Assembly (NCBI GenBank): GCA_016209015.1
Contig: JACQWY010000037.1
Location: forward strand, 1-64,000
DNA from: Gammaproteobacteria bacterium
GTDB lineage: Bacteria; Pseudomonadota; Gammaproteobacteria; Ga0077536
DNA: 64,000 nt
Reading direction: 5' to 3'
Shown piece by piece: positions 52,320 to 63,404 of the stretch (positions are counted from its first letter, which is position 1; each line of letters starts with the position of its first letter). The translations under genes were made by a program, and so were the position numbers. The notes beneath the pieces were generated by a model. It searched no databases and had not been told where the DNA came from. It was given only the letters and a program-made list of their open reading frames with translations.

Positions 52320-52586
52320 CTAGATCCCCATCCCGCTCAAGGTCACCATCAGGTCGTTCAGGATCGCGGTCAGCCGCGGATGCTCGACCTCGAAATGCTC
52401 GACGAGCGTCGGCAGCTCGGCGTTCAGCTCGGCGCCGCTCGCGCTGCCCTCGGGCGCGTCGATCTGGCGCTCGAGCGCGGCGATGAGCCCTTCGATGCGT
52501 GCCCGCTTCTCGGCATCGCCGCTGCCGAATTCGGCGAGCGCGGCGCGCAGCGCCTCGAGGGCTTGATGTAGTTGATCTCGACTCAT
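52320..52586 (-). CDS. DUF4404 family protein
   Basis: 88 residues beginning MSRDQLHQALEALRAAL. It is acidic and helical, with the conserved ending HPRLTAILNDLMVTLSGMGI typical of DUF4404. A GTG three codons upstream is an alternative start. Function unknown. Tail-to-tail with the coiled-coil gene. Confidence 0.82.
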   Translation of the reverse strand: MSRDQLHQALEALRAALAEFGSGDAEKRARIEGLIAALERQIDAPEGSASGAELNAELPTLVEHFEVEHPRLTAILNDLMVTLSGMGI

Positions 52587-52683
52587 GACGGCCACCGGTT
52601 CCCGCTTGGAAAGAGCCGCGGTCCCGCACGCATCGCGCGTCGAGCCGCGTGCTCACAGTTTACCGCAGGCCGGCCCGCGTGCC

Positions 52684-54567
<1,884 letters not shown>

Positions 54568-54636
54568 GACACCTCTCCCGCCAGCGACGCCGCGCCATTC
54601 TAACCCCGACATCGCGGGCGGCGCTGGCCCAGGTGC

Positions 54637-54652
54637 TGTCGCAAACCGTACA
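54637..54652 (+). promoter_or_regulatory. NifA-type upstream activator sequence (TGT-N10-ACA)
   Basis: TGTCGCAAACCGTACA fits TGT-N10-ACA exactly and lies about 87 nt upstream of the sigma-54 -24 element. That distance and motif are those of NifA binding sites in proteobacterial nif promoters. Confidence 0.75.
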
Positions 54653-54738
54653 AATGTAGCATTTGCGCCCGCGCTCGCTCAGCAGGCGGGGTGCGTCAAA
54701 GCGCTGAGGCGCAAGCGGTAATTGACCACCGCCGCGTT

Positions 54739-54754
54739 TGGCACGGTGGTTGCC
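54739..54754 (+). promoter_or_regulatory. Sigma-54 (-24/-12) promoter of nifV operon
   Basis: TGGCACGGTGGTTGCC matches the sigma-54 consensus TGGCAC-N5-TTGC with the invariant GG (54740-54741) and GC (54752-54753) in the required spacing. Transcription would start near 54765, about 27 nt before the nifV ATG. Confidence 0.9.
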
Positions 54755-54791
54755 CTTACCGTCTCAGGCAGGCATTGCGGAGCGCGCGACC

Positions 54792-55913
54792 ATGACATCG
54801 AGCGTCGTCATCAACGACACCACGCTGCGCGACGGCGAGCAGACGGCGGGCGTCGCGTTCACCGTCGAGGAGAAGCTCGCGATCGCGGCCGCACTCGCGG
54901 CGGCCGGTGTGCCGGAAATGGAGGTCGGTATTCCAATCATGGGCCCGGAGGAGCAGGAGGTGATCCGGGCGATCGCCGATCTCCGCCTGCCCGCGAAGCT
55001 CATGGTGTGGGGCCGCATGCTGGAACCCGATCTGCAGACGATGGCGTCCTGCGGCGCGGACATCGTGAATCTCTCGATCCCGGTCTCCGATCTGCACCTC
55101 CGGCACAAGGTGCAGCGATCGCGCGACTGGGTGCTCGGCCAGGTCACGCGCTGCGTCTCGATGGCGCGCGACCTCGGTTGCGAGGTCGCCGTCGGCGGCG
55201 AGGATTCCTCGCGCGCGGACCCCGATTTCCTGGCCCGCGTCGCGGAGACCGCCGCCCGCGCCGGCGCGCGCCGCTTCCGCTTCGCGGACACGCTCGGCGT
55301 ACTCGATCCCTTCGGCACCGAGGCCCGCATCCGCCGCCTTCGCGCGGCCGTGGACCTCGAGATAGAAATCCACTCGCACAACGACCTCGGACTCGCGACG
55401 GCGAACACGCTCGCGGCGATCCGCGGCGGCGCGACGCACGCGAACACGACCGTCAACGGCCTCGGCGAGCGCGCGGGCAACGCGCCGCTCGAAGAAGTCG
55501 TGATGGCGCTGCGTCACCTGTACGGCATCGAGGCCGGCATCGACACGCAGGTCTTCCCCGCGATTTCCGCGCTCGTCGCGCGAGCTTCGGGGCGGCCGGT
55601 TGCCGCGAACAAGAGCATCGTCGGCGAAGCGGTCTTCAATCACGAATCCGGCATTCATGTCGACGGCCTGCTCAAGCATCGCGACACTTACCAGGGCTTC
55701 GATCCCGGCGAGGTCGGGCGCCGCCATCGCGTCGTGCTCGGCAAGCATTCCGGCACGAAGTCCGTCGTGCAGGCGTATTCCGATCTGGGCATCACGCTGA
55801 ACGGGCCGGAAGCCCGCGCGCTGCTCGGCCGCATCCGCGACTACGCCGTCGCCACGAAGCGCGTGCCGCGCGCCGTGGAGTTGCGCCGCTTCTATCGCGA
55901 GGCGAACGCATGA
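54792..55913 (+). CDS. nifV: Homocitrate synthase NifV
   Basis: 373 residues. It condenses acetyl-CoA with 2-oxoglutarate to give homocitrate, the organic ligand of FeMo-cofactor. The DRE-TIM motif [17 protein letters not shown] and [17 protein letters not shown] metal site are intact, and [15 protein letters not shown] follows. The length and context (nifW, fixABCX, sigma-54 promoter) support NifV over isopropylmalate synthase. Its stop overlaps the next start. Confidence 0.95.
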   Translation: MTSSVVINDTTLRDGEQTAGVAFTVEEKLAIAAALAAAGVPEMEVGIPIMGPEEQEVIRAIADLRLPAKLMVWGRMLEPDLQTMASCGADIVNLSIPVSDLHLRHKVQRSRDWVLGQVTRCVSMARDLGCEVAVGGEDSSRADPDFLARVAETAARAGARRFRFADTLGVLDPFGTEARIRRLRAAVDLEIEIHSHNDLGLATANTLAAIRGGATHANTTVNGLGERAGNAPLEEVVMALRHLYGIEAGIDTQVFPAISALVARASGRPVAANKSIVGEAVFNHESGIHVDGLLKHRDTYQGFDPGEVGRRHRVVLGKHSGTKSVVQAYSDLGITLNGPEARALLGRIRDYAVATKRVPRAVELRRFYREANA

Positions 55914-56116
55914 GCCCGGACCTGTGCTGGACGGACGTCGCGGAGATCACGTTCCAGCTCGCGGAGGCCCATCCGGACGTCGATCCGAAGTACGTCAGCT
56001 TTCCGGAACTCTACCGCTGGATCCTCGCGCTGCCGGACTTCAGCGACGATCCCGCGCGCTGCAACGAACGCGTGCTCGAAGCGATCCAGGGCGCCTGGCT
56101 CGCGGAGCTCGCCTGA
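55910..56116 (+). CDS. IscX-like (Fe-S assembly) protein within nif operon
   Basis: 68 residues. [42 protein letters not shown] and [12 protein letters not shown] align block by block with IscX (YfhJ), the small acidic partner of IscS. Here it is coupled to nifV by an ATGA overlap and followed by nifW rather than isc genes, so it is probably a nitrogenase-dedicated copy (inference). Confidence 0.85.
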   Translation: MSPDLCWTDVAEITFQLAEAHPDVDPKYVSFPELYRWILALPDFSDDPARCNERVLEAIQGAWLAELA

Positions 56117-56126
56117 GGATCCGCCC

Positions 56127-56480
56127 ATGAGCCCATCGCCCGAAACTGCGTTGAATTCCCGGCTCGGCACGCTCTCCGCCGCCGAAGAGTTCTTCGATTT
56201 CTTCGCCGTGCGCTACGAGCAGCACGTGGTGAACGTGAGCCGCCTGCACATTCTCAAGCGCTACCGGCAGTACCTCGACCGCGCCGGCGATCTCGCCGCG
56301 CTCGACGCCGACACGCTCGTCGCGACGCATCGCGAATGCCTCAGCCGGGCGCACGCGGATTTCACGCGATCGAGCGGCGTGCAGGAGAAGGTGTTCAAGG
56401 TCTTCCAGCAGGCCGAGGGCCGCCAGCACGTCACGGTGGATGCGCTGCGCGCGAGCCTGTCTTCGCAGAAACGGGACTGA
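56127..56480 (+). CDS. nifW: Nitrogenase-stabilizing/protective protein NifW
   Basis: 117 residues. LSAAEEFFDFFAVRYEQHVVNVSRLHILKRY is characteristic of NifW, which associates with the MoFe protein and protects it from oxygen or aids maturation. The C-terminal VFKVFQQ segment is also conserved. It lies 10 nt after the IscX-like gene and 4 nt before fixA. Confidence 0.93.
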   Translation: MSPSPETALNSRLGTLSAAEEFFDFFAVRYEQHVVNVSRLHILKRYRQYLDRAGDLAALDADTLVATHRECLSRAHADFTRSSGVQEKVFKVFQQAEGRQHVTVDALRASLSSQKRD

Positions 56481-56484
56481 GCCC

Positions 56485-57339
56485 ATGCACATCGTCGTCT
56501 GCATCAAGCAAGTCCCGGACAGTGCGCAAATCCGCGTCCATCCGGTGACGAACACCATCATGCGCCAGGGCGTGCCGGCCATCGTCAATCCCTACGACTT
56601 GTATGCGATTGAAGAGGCCCTGCGTCTGAAGGATCGCTGTCACGGCCGCGTCACGGTGCTTTCCATGGGTCCGCCGCAGGCCGAGACGGCGTTGCGCAAG
56701 GCGATCTCCTTCGGCGCCGACGAAGCGGTGCTGCTCACCGATCGATCCTTCGCGGGTGCGGACACGCTCGCGACGAGCTACGCGCTCGCCGCCGCCATCG
56801 GGAAAATCAACGAGGAGCTGCCGGTCGATCTCGTGTTCACCGGCAAGCAGACGATCGACGGCGACACCGCGCAAGTCGGCCCCGGCATCGCGAAGCGCCT
56901 GGGCCTCGAGCTCCTCACCTACGTCTCGCAGATCGACGCGCTCGATCTCGAGCGGCGCGAGATCGTCGTGCGCCGCCGCGCCGAGGGCGGCGTGCAGGTG
57001 CTGAAGACGCGCCTGCCCGCGCTCATCACCATGCTCGAGGGTACGAACGAAGTGCGCTTCGCGACGATGGCGAACATGTTCCGCGCCGCGCGCTACGACT
57101 TGAAAGTGTGGAGCAAGGAAGACGCCGGCATCACGGACGCGACGAAGATCGGCTTGAAAGGATCTCCTACCGTCGTCGCGAAAGTGTTCGCACCGCAGCC
57201 GCGCTCGAAGCCCGCCGAGCTCGTCGGCAACGAGACGAGCTCACCGCAGGATCTCGCGGTGAATCTCATCACGACGCTCTTCGCCCGCCATCCGAATCTC
57301 GAGAGCCAGTTCGCGAAGAACGCAGGAGTGAGCCCATGA
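56485..57339 (+). CDS. fixA: Electron transfer flavoprotein beta subunit FixA
   Basis: 284 residues. [20 protein letters not shown] and the ETF-beta core with [14 protein letters not shown] are diagnostic. With FixB, FixC and FixX it forms the flavin-bifurcating complex that sends electrons to nitrogenase reductants. Stop overlaps fixB start. Confidence 0.95.
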   Translation: MHIVVCIKQVPDSAQIRVHPVTNTIMRQGVPAIVNPYDLYAIEEALRLKDRCHGRVTVLSMGPPQAETALRKAISFGADEAVLLTDRSFAGADTLATSYALAAAIGKINEELPVDLVFTGKQTIDGDTAQVGPGIAKRLGLELLTYVSQIDALDLERREIVVRRRAEGGVQVLKTRLPALITMLEGTNEVRFATMANMFRAARYDLKVWSKEDAGITDATKIGLKGSPTVVAKVFAPQPRSKPAELVGNETSSPQDLAVNLITTLFARHPNLESQFAKNAGVSP

Positions 57340-58424
57340 GCGAGACCGCACCGAAGAAGGCCGGCGGCCGCCGCAAGGTCGAGCTCGACCCGCGCCTGCA
57401 GGCCTATCGCGGCGTGTGGGTGTTCGTCGAGCACGAGCGCGGCGGCATCCAGCCCGTGTCCTGGGAGCTGCTCGGCGAAGGCCGCAAGCTCGCCGACAAG
57501 CTCGGCGTCGAGCTCGCCGGCGTCGTGATGGGCGCGCCCGGCGAAACGGCCCGCCGCTTCTGCCGCGAAGCCTTCCACTACGGCGCCGACCTCTGCTATC
57601 TCGTCGAGGATCCGGTGCTCAGCGATTATCGCAATCAGCCGTACACGAAGGCGCTGACGGATCTCGTCGATACCTACCAGCCCGAGATCCTCATGCTCGG
57701 CGCGACGACGCTCGGCCGCGATCTCGCGGGGAGTGTCGCGACGACCTTGAAGACGGGCCTGACCGCCGACTGCACCGAGCTCAACATCGACATGGACAAC
57801 CGCAGCCTCGCGGCGACGCGCCCGACGTTCGGCGGGCGGCTGCTGTGCACGATCCAGACGCTGAACTACCGGCCGCAGATGGCGACCGTGCGGCCGCGCG
57901 TGATGTCGATGCCGGCGCCGGACAGGAGTCGCGAGGGCCGCATCGTCGAGCACGCACTGGGCATGATCGAGACGGACATCGTCACGAAGGTCCTCGACTA
58001 CCTCCCGGACGCGAACACCGACGAGCCGCAGCTCGCGTTCGCCGACATCATCGTCGCCGCGGGCCGCGGGCTGAAGCGCGCGGAGAACTTCAAGATGATC
58101 TGTGACCTCGCGGCCGTGCTCGGCGCCGAGGTCGGCGCGACGCGTCCGCTCGTGCAGGCCGGCTGGGTCGGGCTCGAGCGCCAGGTCGGCCAGTCGGGCA
58201 AGACGGTCCGGCCCAAGCTCTACATCGCGGTCGGGATCTCCGGTGCGATCCAGCATCGCGTCGGCATGGAGAGCTCGGACGTCATCGTCGCGATCAACAA
58301 CGACCCGCAGGCGCCTATTTTCGATTTCGCGCACTACGGTATCGTCGGCAACGCCATGACGGTGGTACCCGCATTGACCGAAGCGTTCCGCCAGCAGCTC
58401 GCCGTCGTGCGGCGCGCCGGCTGA
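57336..58424 (+). CDS. fixB: Electron transfer flavoprotein alpha subunit FixB
   Basis: 362 residues, longer at the N-terminus than housekeeping ETF-alpha, as expected of FixB. The FAD-binding C-terminal segment [24 protein letters not shown] and [20 protein letters not shown] is intact. Overlaps fixA by 4 nt; fixC follows after 19 nt. Confidence 0.96.
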   Translation: MSETAPKKAGGRRKVELDPRLQAYRGVWVFVEHERGGIQPVSWELLGEGRKLADKLGVELAGVVMGAPGETARRFCREAFHYGADLCYLVEDPVLSDYRNQPYTKALTDLVDTYQPEILMLGATTLGRDLAGSVATTLKTGLTADCTELNIDMDNRSLAATRPTFGGRLLCTIQTLNYRPQMATVRPRVMSMPAPDRSREGRIVEHALGMIETDIVTKVLDYLPDANTDEPQLAFADIIVAAGRGLKRAENFKMICDLAAVLGAEVGATRPLVQAGWVGLERQVGQSGKTVRPKLYIAVGISGAIQHRVGMESSDVIVAINNDPQAPIFDFAHYGIVGNAMTVVPALTEAFRQQLAVVRRAG

Positions 58425-58443
58425 GCGGGGCAGGAGCAACAGC

Positions 58444-59742
58444 ATGGCCGAGAAATTCGACGTGATAGTGGTCGGCGCGGGACCTTCGGGCAACGCCGCC
58501 GCCTATACGCTCGCGAAAGCGGGCCTGTCGGTACTGCAGATCGAGCGCGGCGAATATCCCGGCTCGAAGAACGTGCAGGGTGCGATCCTCTATGCGGATG
58601 CGCTGGAGAAGATCATTCCCGACTTCCGCGACGACGCGCCGCTGGAACGCCATCTCATCGAGCAGCGCCTGTGGGTGCTCGACGACGAGAGCTACGTCGG
58701 CACGACCTACCGCTCGGACGATTTCGACAGGCCGCCGCACAATCGCTACACCATCATCCGCGCCCAGATCGACAAGTGGTTCTCGGGCAAGGTGCAGGAA
58801 GCGGGTGCGCTCGTCATCTGCGAGACGACGGTCACGAACCTCATCATGGACGGCGAACGGGTGATCGGCGTGCAGACGGATCGCGAGGGCGGCTCGATCT
58901 ACGCCGACGTCGTGATCCTCGCGGACGGCGTGAACTCGCTGCTCGCGAAACGCGCGGGTTTCCATGCCGAGATCAAGCCGACGGACGTCGCGCTCGCCGT
59001 GAAGGAAATCTTCTTCATGCCCGAGGAGACTATTTGCTCGCGCTTCAACCTGCAGGGCGAGCAGGGTGTCGCGATCGAAATGGTCGGCAAGATCACGAAG
59101 GGCATGGTCGGCACCGGTTTCCTGTATACGAATCGCGAGTCGCTCACGATCGGCGTCGGCTGTCTCGCGAGCGATTTCCGTTCGAGCGGCACGCCGGCCT
59201 ATGCGCTCCTCGAAGAGATGAAGAAGCATCCGGCGATAGCGCCGCTGCTCGAAGGCGGCGAGATGAAGGAGTACACGGCGCATCTCATTCCCGAGGGCGG
59301 CTACGAGGCGATGCCGAAGATCTACGGCGAAGGTTGGGTGATCGTCGGCGACAGCGGGCAGTTCGTGAATGCCGTGCATCGCGAGGGCTCGAATCTCGCG
59401 ATGACGACGGGGCAGATCGCGGCGCAGACGATCGTCGAGCTCGAGACCGAGGGCAGGCCGATGACGGCGAAGAATCTCGCGCGCTACTCGTCCAGGCTCA
59501 ACGCGAGCTTCGTCATCAAGGATCTGAAGAAGTACCGCGACCTGCCGGCGATCCTGCACAAGAACAAGCAGTTCGTGACTTCCTATCCCGAGCTCGTGAA
59601 CCGCGCCGCACACACCATGATCCGCGTCGACGGTGTCGACAAGCGCAGCAAGGAACGCGAGATCCGCGGCAGCTTCGTGCGCGCGCGCTCGCTGTTCGGG
59701 CTCATGAGTGATGCATTCAAGCTCTGGAGGGCGTTCGAATGA
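58444..59742 (+). CDS. fixC: Electron transfer flavoprotein-quinone oxidoreductase FixC
   Basis: 432 residues. FAD-binding [19 protein letters not shown] and the second motif [13 protein letters not shown], with [19 protein letters not shown] near the flavin, identify the FixC/ETF-QO family; ETF-QO's own 4Fe-4S domain is supplied here by FixX. Its stop overlaps fixX. Confidence 0.96.
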   Translation: MAEKFDVIVVGAGPSGNAAAYTLAKAGLSVLQIERGEYPGSKNVQGAILYADALEKIIPDFRDDAPLERHLIEQRLWVLDDESYVGTTYRSDDFDRPPHNRYTIIRAQIDKWFSGKVQEAGALVICETTVTNLIMDGERVIGVQTDREGGSIYADVVILADGVNSLLAKRAGFHAEIKPTDVALAVKEIFFMPEETICSRFNLQGEQGVAIEMVGKITKGMVGTGFLYTNRESLTIGVGCLASDFRSSGTPAYALLEEMKKHPAIAPLLEGGEMKEYTAHLIPEGGYEAMPKIYGEGWVIVGDSGQFVNAVHREGSNLAMTTGQIAAQTIVELETEGRPMTAKNLARYSSRLNASFVIKDLKKYRDLPAILHKNKQFVTSYPELVNRAAHTMIRVDGVDKRSKEREIRGSFVRARSLFGLMSDAFKLWRAFE

Positions 59743-60026
59743 TCAAAATCGAGGAGAAACTCTTCCAGAACCGCTACCGCGTCGACAGCGGCCGGCCGCA
59801 CATCAGGATCAAGGATCCGGAGCTCTGTCTGAGCGCGTGCGAAACGAAGCCCTGCACGTACTGCTGTCCCGCGGCCTGCTACACGCGCGAAGGCGGCGGT
59901 CAGGTGGTGCTGATCACGGACGGCTGCCTCGAGTGCGGTACGTGTCGCGTGATCTGCAACGAGCTCGAGAACGTCGACTGGGATTATCCGCGCGGCGGCT
60001 TCGGCATACTGTTCAAGTTCGGTTAG
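59739..60026 (+). CDS. fixX: Ferredoxin-like protein FixX
   Basis: 95 residues. Cysteines at 30, 34, 39, 42, 43, 47 and the [11 protein letters not shown] cluster at 63-73 provide the iron-sulfur ligands. The ending [13 protein letters not shown] is a FixX signature. It completes the fixABCX set and overlaps fixC by 4 nt. Confidence 0.96.
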   Translation: MIKIEEKLFQNRYRVDSGRPHIRIKDPELCLSACETKPCTYCCPAACYTREGGGQVVLITDGCLECGTCRVICNELENVDWDYPRGGFGILFKFG

Positions 60027-60048
60027 GGGCGGAGCACCGGCTGCTGCG

Positions 60049-60543
60049 ATGAGGAAAGTACGCGCGGCCGTCCGTTTCGCCTGCCTCGCCGGTCTCCTGT
60101 CTCCGACCGCAACGCCGGCCGCCGACATCGGCCACGCCCTGCTCGCTCCCGATTCGAGCCACGATCTCCACGATGCACGCGAGCCCGTGCGCATGCCGGC
60201 GCACATGGCCGCCCGTCAGAAGGCGAACATGCGCCACCATCTCGACATCGTGAGCACGGTCGTCGCGGCACTCGGCCGCGAGGACTATCCGGCGATCGCC
60301 GCAGCAGCTTCGGACATGGGCACGACGCCGGAGACCACCGCGATGTGCAGGCACATGGGCGCCGGGGGCCCGGCGGATTTCACGACACGCGCGCTCGCAT
60401 TCCACGCGAGCGCCGATCGCCTCGCGGCGGCTTCCGGGACGCAGGACCGCTCGAAAGTTCTGGCGGCGCTCGGTGAGACACTGCAGGCGTGTACCGAATG
60501 CCATGCACGCTTCCGGCAGGAGATCGTCGCGCCGCAGCCGTGA
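60049..60543 (+). CDS. Cytochrome c'-like (class II) protein
   Basis: 164 residues with a signal peptide. A single haem site CTECH (148-152) near the C-terminus and a helical body (RMPAHMAARQKANMRHHLDIV) match the four-helix class II cytochromes. It starts 22 nt behind fixX and may be part of the nif/fix transcript. A role in electron transfer or NO handling during nitrogen fixation is inference. Confidence 0.75.
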   Translation: MRKVRAAVRFACLAGLLSPTATPAADIGHALLAPDSSHDLHDAREPVRMPAHMAARQKANMRHHLDIVSTVVAALGREDYPAIAAAASDMGTTPETTAMCRHMGAGGPADFTTRALAFHASADRLAAASGTQDRSKVLAALGETLQACTECHARFRQEIVAPQP

Positions 60544-61016
60544 GCGGCAGGGCCCGGTCTGGCCCAGGAGGTAGCGACCGGCGCTCCGCGTCTTCGAAAC
60601 TCGGCTCACGCCGTCGGCCCGCGAGCTCGAGTCGATACTCGTCGCGATCGGAGACTGCGCGGCACGCTGGATCGACAAGGGGCTCGACGCTCAGGAGCTC
60701 GCTACGGATGTACTGATGTGCGACATCCCGGTGAGCCTCGACACGGAGCGCCTGCGCAGTCCCCTTCGCGGCCGCCGTGCGCCGCCCGGCCTGACTTATC
60801 CACCGGGGTCGGAGGGACTTTTTTTCCCGACGGCGCGGTCGTGAAGGGAGGACGCTCGCTCCCGCCGGCGGTGAATGTCCGAGGCGCGAGGAAAGTCCCT
60901 CCGACCCCGGTGGATAAGTCGCGGCTCCGGTCGCGGATTTGCCGGCATGAGGGACGGCGTGTAGGCTTCCGCCCGCGTCCAAGGGCGCTCCCCGCAATTC
61001 GAAAGAGGAACTCACG
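60544..61016. other. Intergenic region with gene remnant and inverted repeat
   Basis: 473 nt. From about 60576 a plus-strand frame without a start codon reads protein-like sequence (TPSARELESILVAIGDCAAR, then WIDKGLDAQELATDVLM) and runs into the inverted repeat at 60793, so it may be a decayed gene end. The rest is the inverted-repeat element and the leader of the cyclophilin gene. Confidence 0.4.
60793..60920. repeat. Element bounded by perfect 29-bp inverted repeats
   Basis: Left arm at 60793-60821 (GACTTATCCACCGGGG, then TCGGAGGGACTTT) and right arm at 60892-60920 are exact reverse complements. About 70 nt lie between. The same arm sequence, slightly altered, bounds a second element at 63026-63404. 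Non-coding; possibly MITE- or REP-like. Confidence 0.85.
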
Positions 61017-61562
61017 ATGCCGTTACGCCGCCTCGCTGCCGCGACTTGTCTCACGCTTTCCGCCGCCGCCATTCCGGCCGTGGCCGCAGATCCCGCGAAC
61101 ACCGTATGGATGGACGTCTCGACGGGCGGTCGCGTCGTCATCGAGTTGCTGCCGGAGCGCGCGCCGGGGCACGTCGCGCGGATGAAGACGCTCGCCCGCA
61201 AGGGTTTCTACGACGGCATCGTCTTCCACCGCGTGATCGATGGCTTCATGGCCCAGACCGGCGACCCGACCGGCACCGGCCGCGGCGGCAGCGATCTGCC
61301 GGATCTCGAGGCCGAGTTCTCGGACTACAAATACAAGCGCGGCACGCTCGGCGCAGCACGCACGAACGATCCGAACAGCGCGAACTCGCAGTTCTTCATC
61401 TGCTTCACGGACGACGGCTGCAGCTTCCTCACCGGCCAGTACACGGTGTTCGGCCAGGTCGTGGAAGGCATGGAGTTCATCGACAAGGTCGCGAAGGGCG
61501 AGCCGCCCGCGCAGCCGGACAAGATCGTGAAGCTGCAGGTCGCGGCGGACGCGAAGAAGTAG
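61017..61562 (+). CDS. Periplasmic peptidyl-prolyl cis-trans isomerase (cyclophilin)
   Basis: 181 residues from an ATG behind AAAGAGGAA. A signal peptide ending AVAAD is followed by a cyclophilin domain: FYDGIVFHRVIDGFMAQTGDPTGTGRGG and NSANSQFFICF carry the active-site arginine and core. Equivalent to PpiA-type enzymes that assist folding in the periplasm. Confidence 0.94.
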   Translation: MPLRRLAAATCLTLSAAAIPAVAADPANTVWMDVSTGGRVVIELLPERAPGHVARMKTLARKGFYDGIVFHRVIDGFMAQTGDPTGTGRGGSDLPDLEAEFSDYKYKRGTLGAARTNDPNSANSQFFICFTDDGCSFLTGQYTVFGQVVEGMEFIDKVAKGEPPAQPDKIVKLQVAADAKK

Positions 61563-61580
61563 GCTTGCGCTGCGGCGGCG

Positions 61581-61604
61581 TCCGAATACGCTGCGCTATT
61601 CGGA
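61581..61604. terminator. Hairpin between convergent genes
   Basis: TCCGAATA, loop CGCTGCGC, TATTCGGA: a perfect 8-bp stem 18 nt after the cyclophilin stop and before the convergent CBS-protein gene. Possible bidirectional terminator; no long T-tract. Confidence 0.45.
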
Positions 61605-61634
61605 TGCTCCTCTCCTGACCACCGGCCGGGCGCG

Positions 61635-62936
61635 TCACCCCGTGTCCCGCGGATAAATCCTCACCTGCACGATCCGCGGGCCGTTCATTTTCATGATCAC
61701 CGCGTCGAAGCGCTCGAACGGGATGCGCTGCGCCTCGACCGGCAGATCGCCCAGGCGCTGCAGAACGAGGCCGGCGATCGAGCCCGCGCCCTGGTCGTCG
61801 ATGTCGAGACCGAGCGCGCGTTCGAGCGTGAAGATCGGCAGGCTGCCCTTGCCGACGAGCGAGCCGTCGTCGAGCTTCTTCCAGTCGTTCTCGGCCTGCC
61901 TGAACTCGTCGCGGATCTCGCCGACGAGCGCGCCGAGCAGATTGTCGAGCGTGATGAAGCCCAGCGGCGGATCGTCGTTCCAGCCGACGACCGCGAAATG
62001 CGGCGTGCCCTGCCGGAAACGCCGGAAGAGCTCAGCGGCGGACAGGATGGGCTCGACGCGCATGACGGGGCGGACGATCGCGTCGAGATTCTCCGGCCGT
62101 CTGCCTTTCTGCAGCGCGAAGAAGATGTCCTTCAAGTGCACGACGCCGCGCACGTGACCCGCAGCATCGAGCCAGGGATAGCGGCTGAAGCGGTGCTGCG
62201 CCATGCGTTCGAGATTGACGTCGAGCGGGTCCGCCGCCGACAGCGGCACCGCCTCGTGGAAAGGCCGCATGAGGTCGCCGACTTCGAGCGCCCGGAAGTC
62301 GAGCGCATGTGCGAGCACGCGCCATTCGTCGGCCGTGAAATCCGCATCCGCGCGCGACGAGCGCAGGATGAGCTTGAGCTCGTCGGCGGAATAATGACTG
62401 TCGTGCTTGTGCGCGACGTCGAGTCCGACGAGACGCAACACGCGGTTCGAGCTCGAATTCAGGATCCAGATCGCCGGATACATCAGCCAGTAGAACGCGA
62501 AGAGCGGCGCGGCCGTCCACAGCCCGACCCGCTCCGTGAGCCTTATCGCCATCGACTTCGGCGCGAGCTCGCCGACGACGATGTGCAGGTAGGAGATTAT
62601 GAAGAACGCGGTGGAGAACGCGATCGCGTGCACGATCTCCGGTTTCACGATGCCGAGGCGCGCGAGCAGCGGTTCGAGCAGATCCGCGAACGCCGGCTCG
62701 CCGATCCAGCCGAGACCGAGTGACGCGAGCGTGATGCCGAGCTGACAGGCCGAGAGATACGCGTCGAGCTGACGGTGCACCTTCTGCAGGATCCGTCCGC
62801 GCCAGCCGTGCTTGCGTGCGATGGCCTTCACCCGCGTCTGACGCAGCTTCACGAGCCCGAATTCCGCGGCGACGAAGAAGCCGTTCAGGAGCACGAGCGC
62901 GACGGCGACGATCATGTAGAAGAGATTGCTGGCCAT
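61635..62936 (-). CDS. CorC/HlyC-type CNNM (DUF21) membrane protein with CBS pair
   Basis: 433 residues from the ATG at 62936 (no clear ribosome site). A DUF21/CNNM membrane domain (about 1-190: LLNGFFVAAEFGLVKLRQTRV, LGLGWIGEP), a CBS-domain pair (about 210-335) and a CorC_HlyC C-terminal domain ending RIVQVRIYPRDTG make up the family layout. Members are linked to magnesium or cobalt efflux; the older name 'hemolysin' is misleading. Confidence 0.92.
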   Translation of the reverse strand: MASNLFYMIVAVALVLLNGFFVAAEFGLVKLRQTRVKAIARKHGWRGRILQKVHRQLDAYLSACQLGITLASLGLGWIGEPAFADLLEPLLARLGIVKPEIVHAIAFSTAFFIISYLHIVVGELAPKSMAIRLTERVGLWTAAPLFAFYWLMYPAIWILNSSSNRVLRLVGLDVAHKHDSHYSADELKLILRSSRADADFTADEWRVLAHALDFRALEVGDLMRPFHEAVPLSAADPLDVNLERMAQHRFSRYPWLDAAGHVRGVVHLKDIFFALQKGRRPENLDAIVRPVMRVEPILSAAELFRRFRQGTPHFAVVGWNDDPPLGFITLDNLLGALVGEIRDEFRQAENDWKKLDDGSLVGKGSLPIFTLERALGLDIDDQGAGSIAGLVLQRLGDLPVEAQRIPFERFDAVIMKMNGPRIVQVRIYPRDTG

Positions 62937-63025
62937 GGTGGAAGAAATGCGCGATTTCCTGGGGGCAGACACGCATTTTGCCCGAGGCGGACGGGCTTGT
63001 CCCGACGCCGCCCCATCCACGCCCG

Positions 63026-63404
63026 ACTTATGCACAGGGGTCGGAGGGACTTTTTTTCGCCAGATGTAAAGCCGGGCGGTGTACCGCACATTGCATGTGG
63101 TCAATAGAAAGGCATCTTCTCCAAACTGCGGGGGCGGTCGATCAGCACGCCGCGGAGCCCAGCTACCACGCGTCGCCCTCGCGCAGGCGAGGGCCCAGTC
63201 GTTCCGCCTCGGCGCGCAATTCGAACCCCGCGTCCAACGCCGGCGCTCGGCATCACCGCGTGAGATGACGGGATCCATGGCCCGAGGTTCACTGCTCGTG
63301 CCGCAGGCCACCGGCCACGCCCTGGTCTGCACGAGGGCGACAGGGATCAGCCACGGTCTGGAGAAGAACCGACAAAAAGTCCCTCCGACCCCTGTGGATA
63401 AGTT
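63026..63404. repeat. 379-bp element bounded by 29-bp inverted repeats
   Basis: Left arm 63026-63054 and right arm 63376-63404 are reverse complements except at two positions, and both match the perfect arms at 60793-60920 closely. Interior has a second palindromic patch (CCTCGCGCAGGCGAGG near 63178) and no supported gene. The right arm overlaps the 3' end of the alpha/beta-hydrolase reading frame. The 63-nt lead from 62937 is otherwise empty. Confidence 0.8.
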
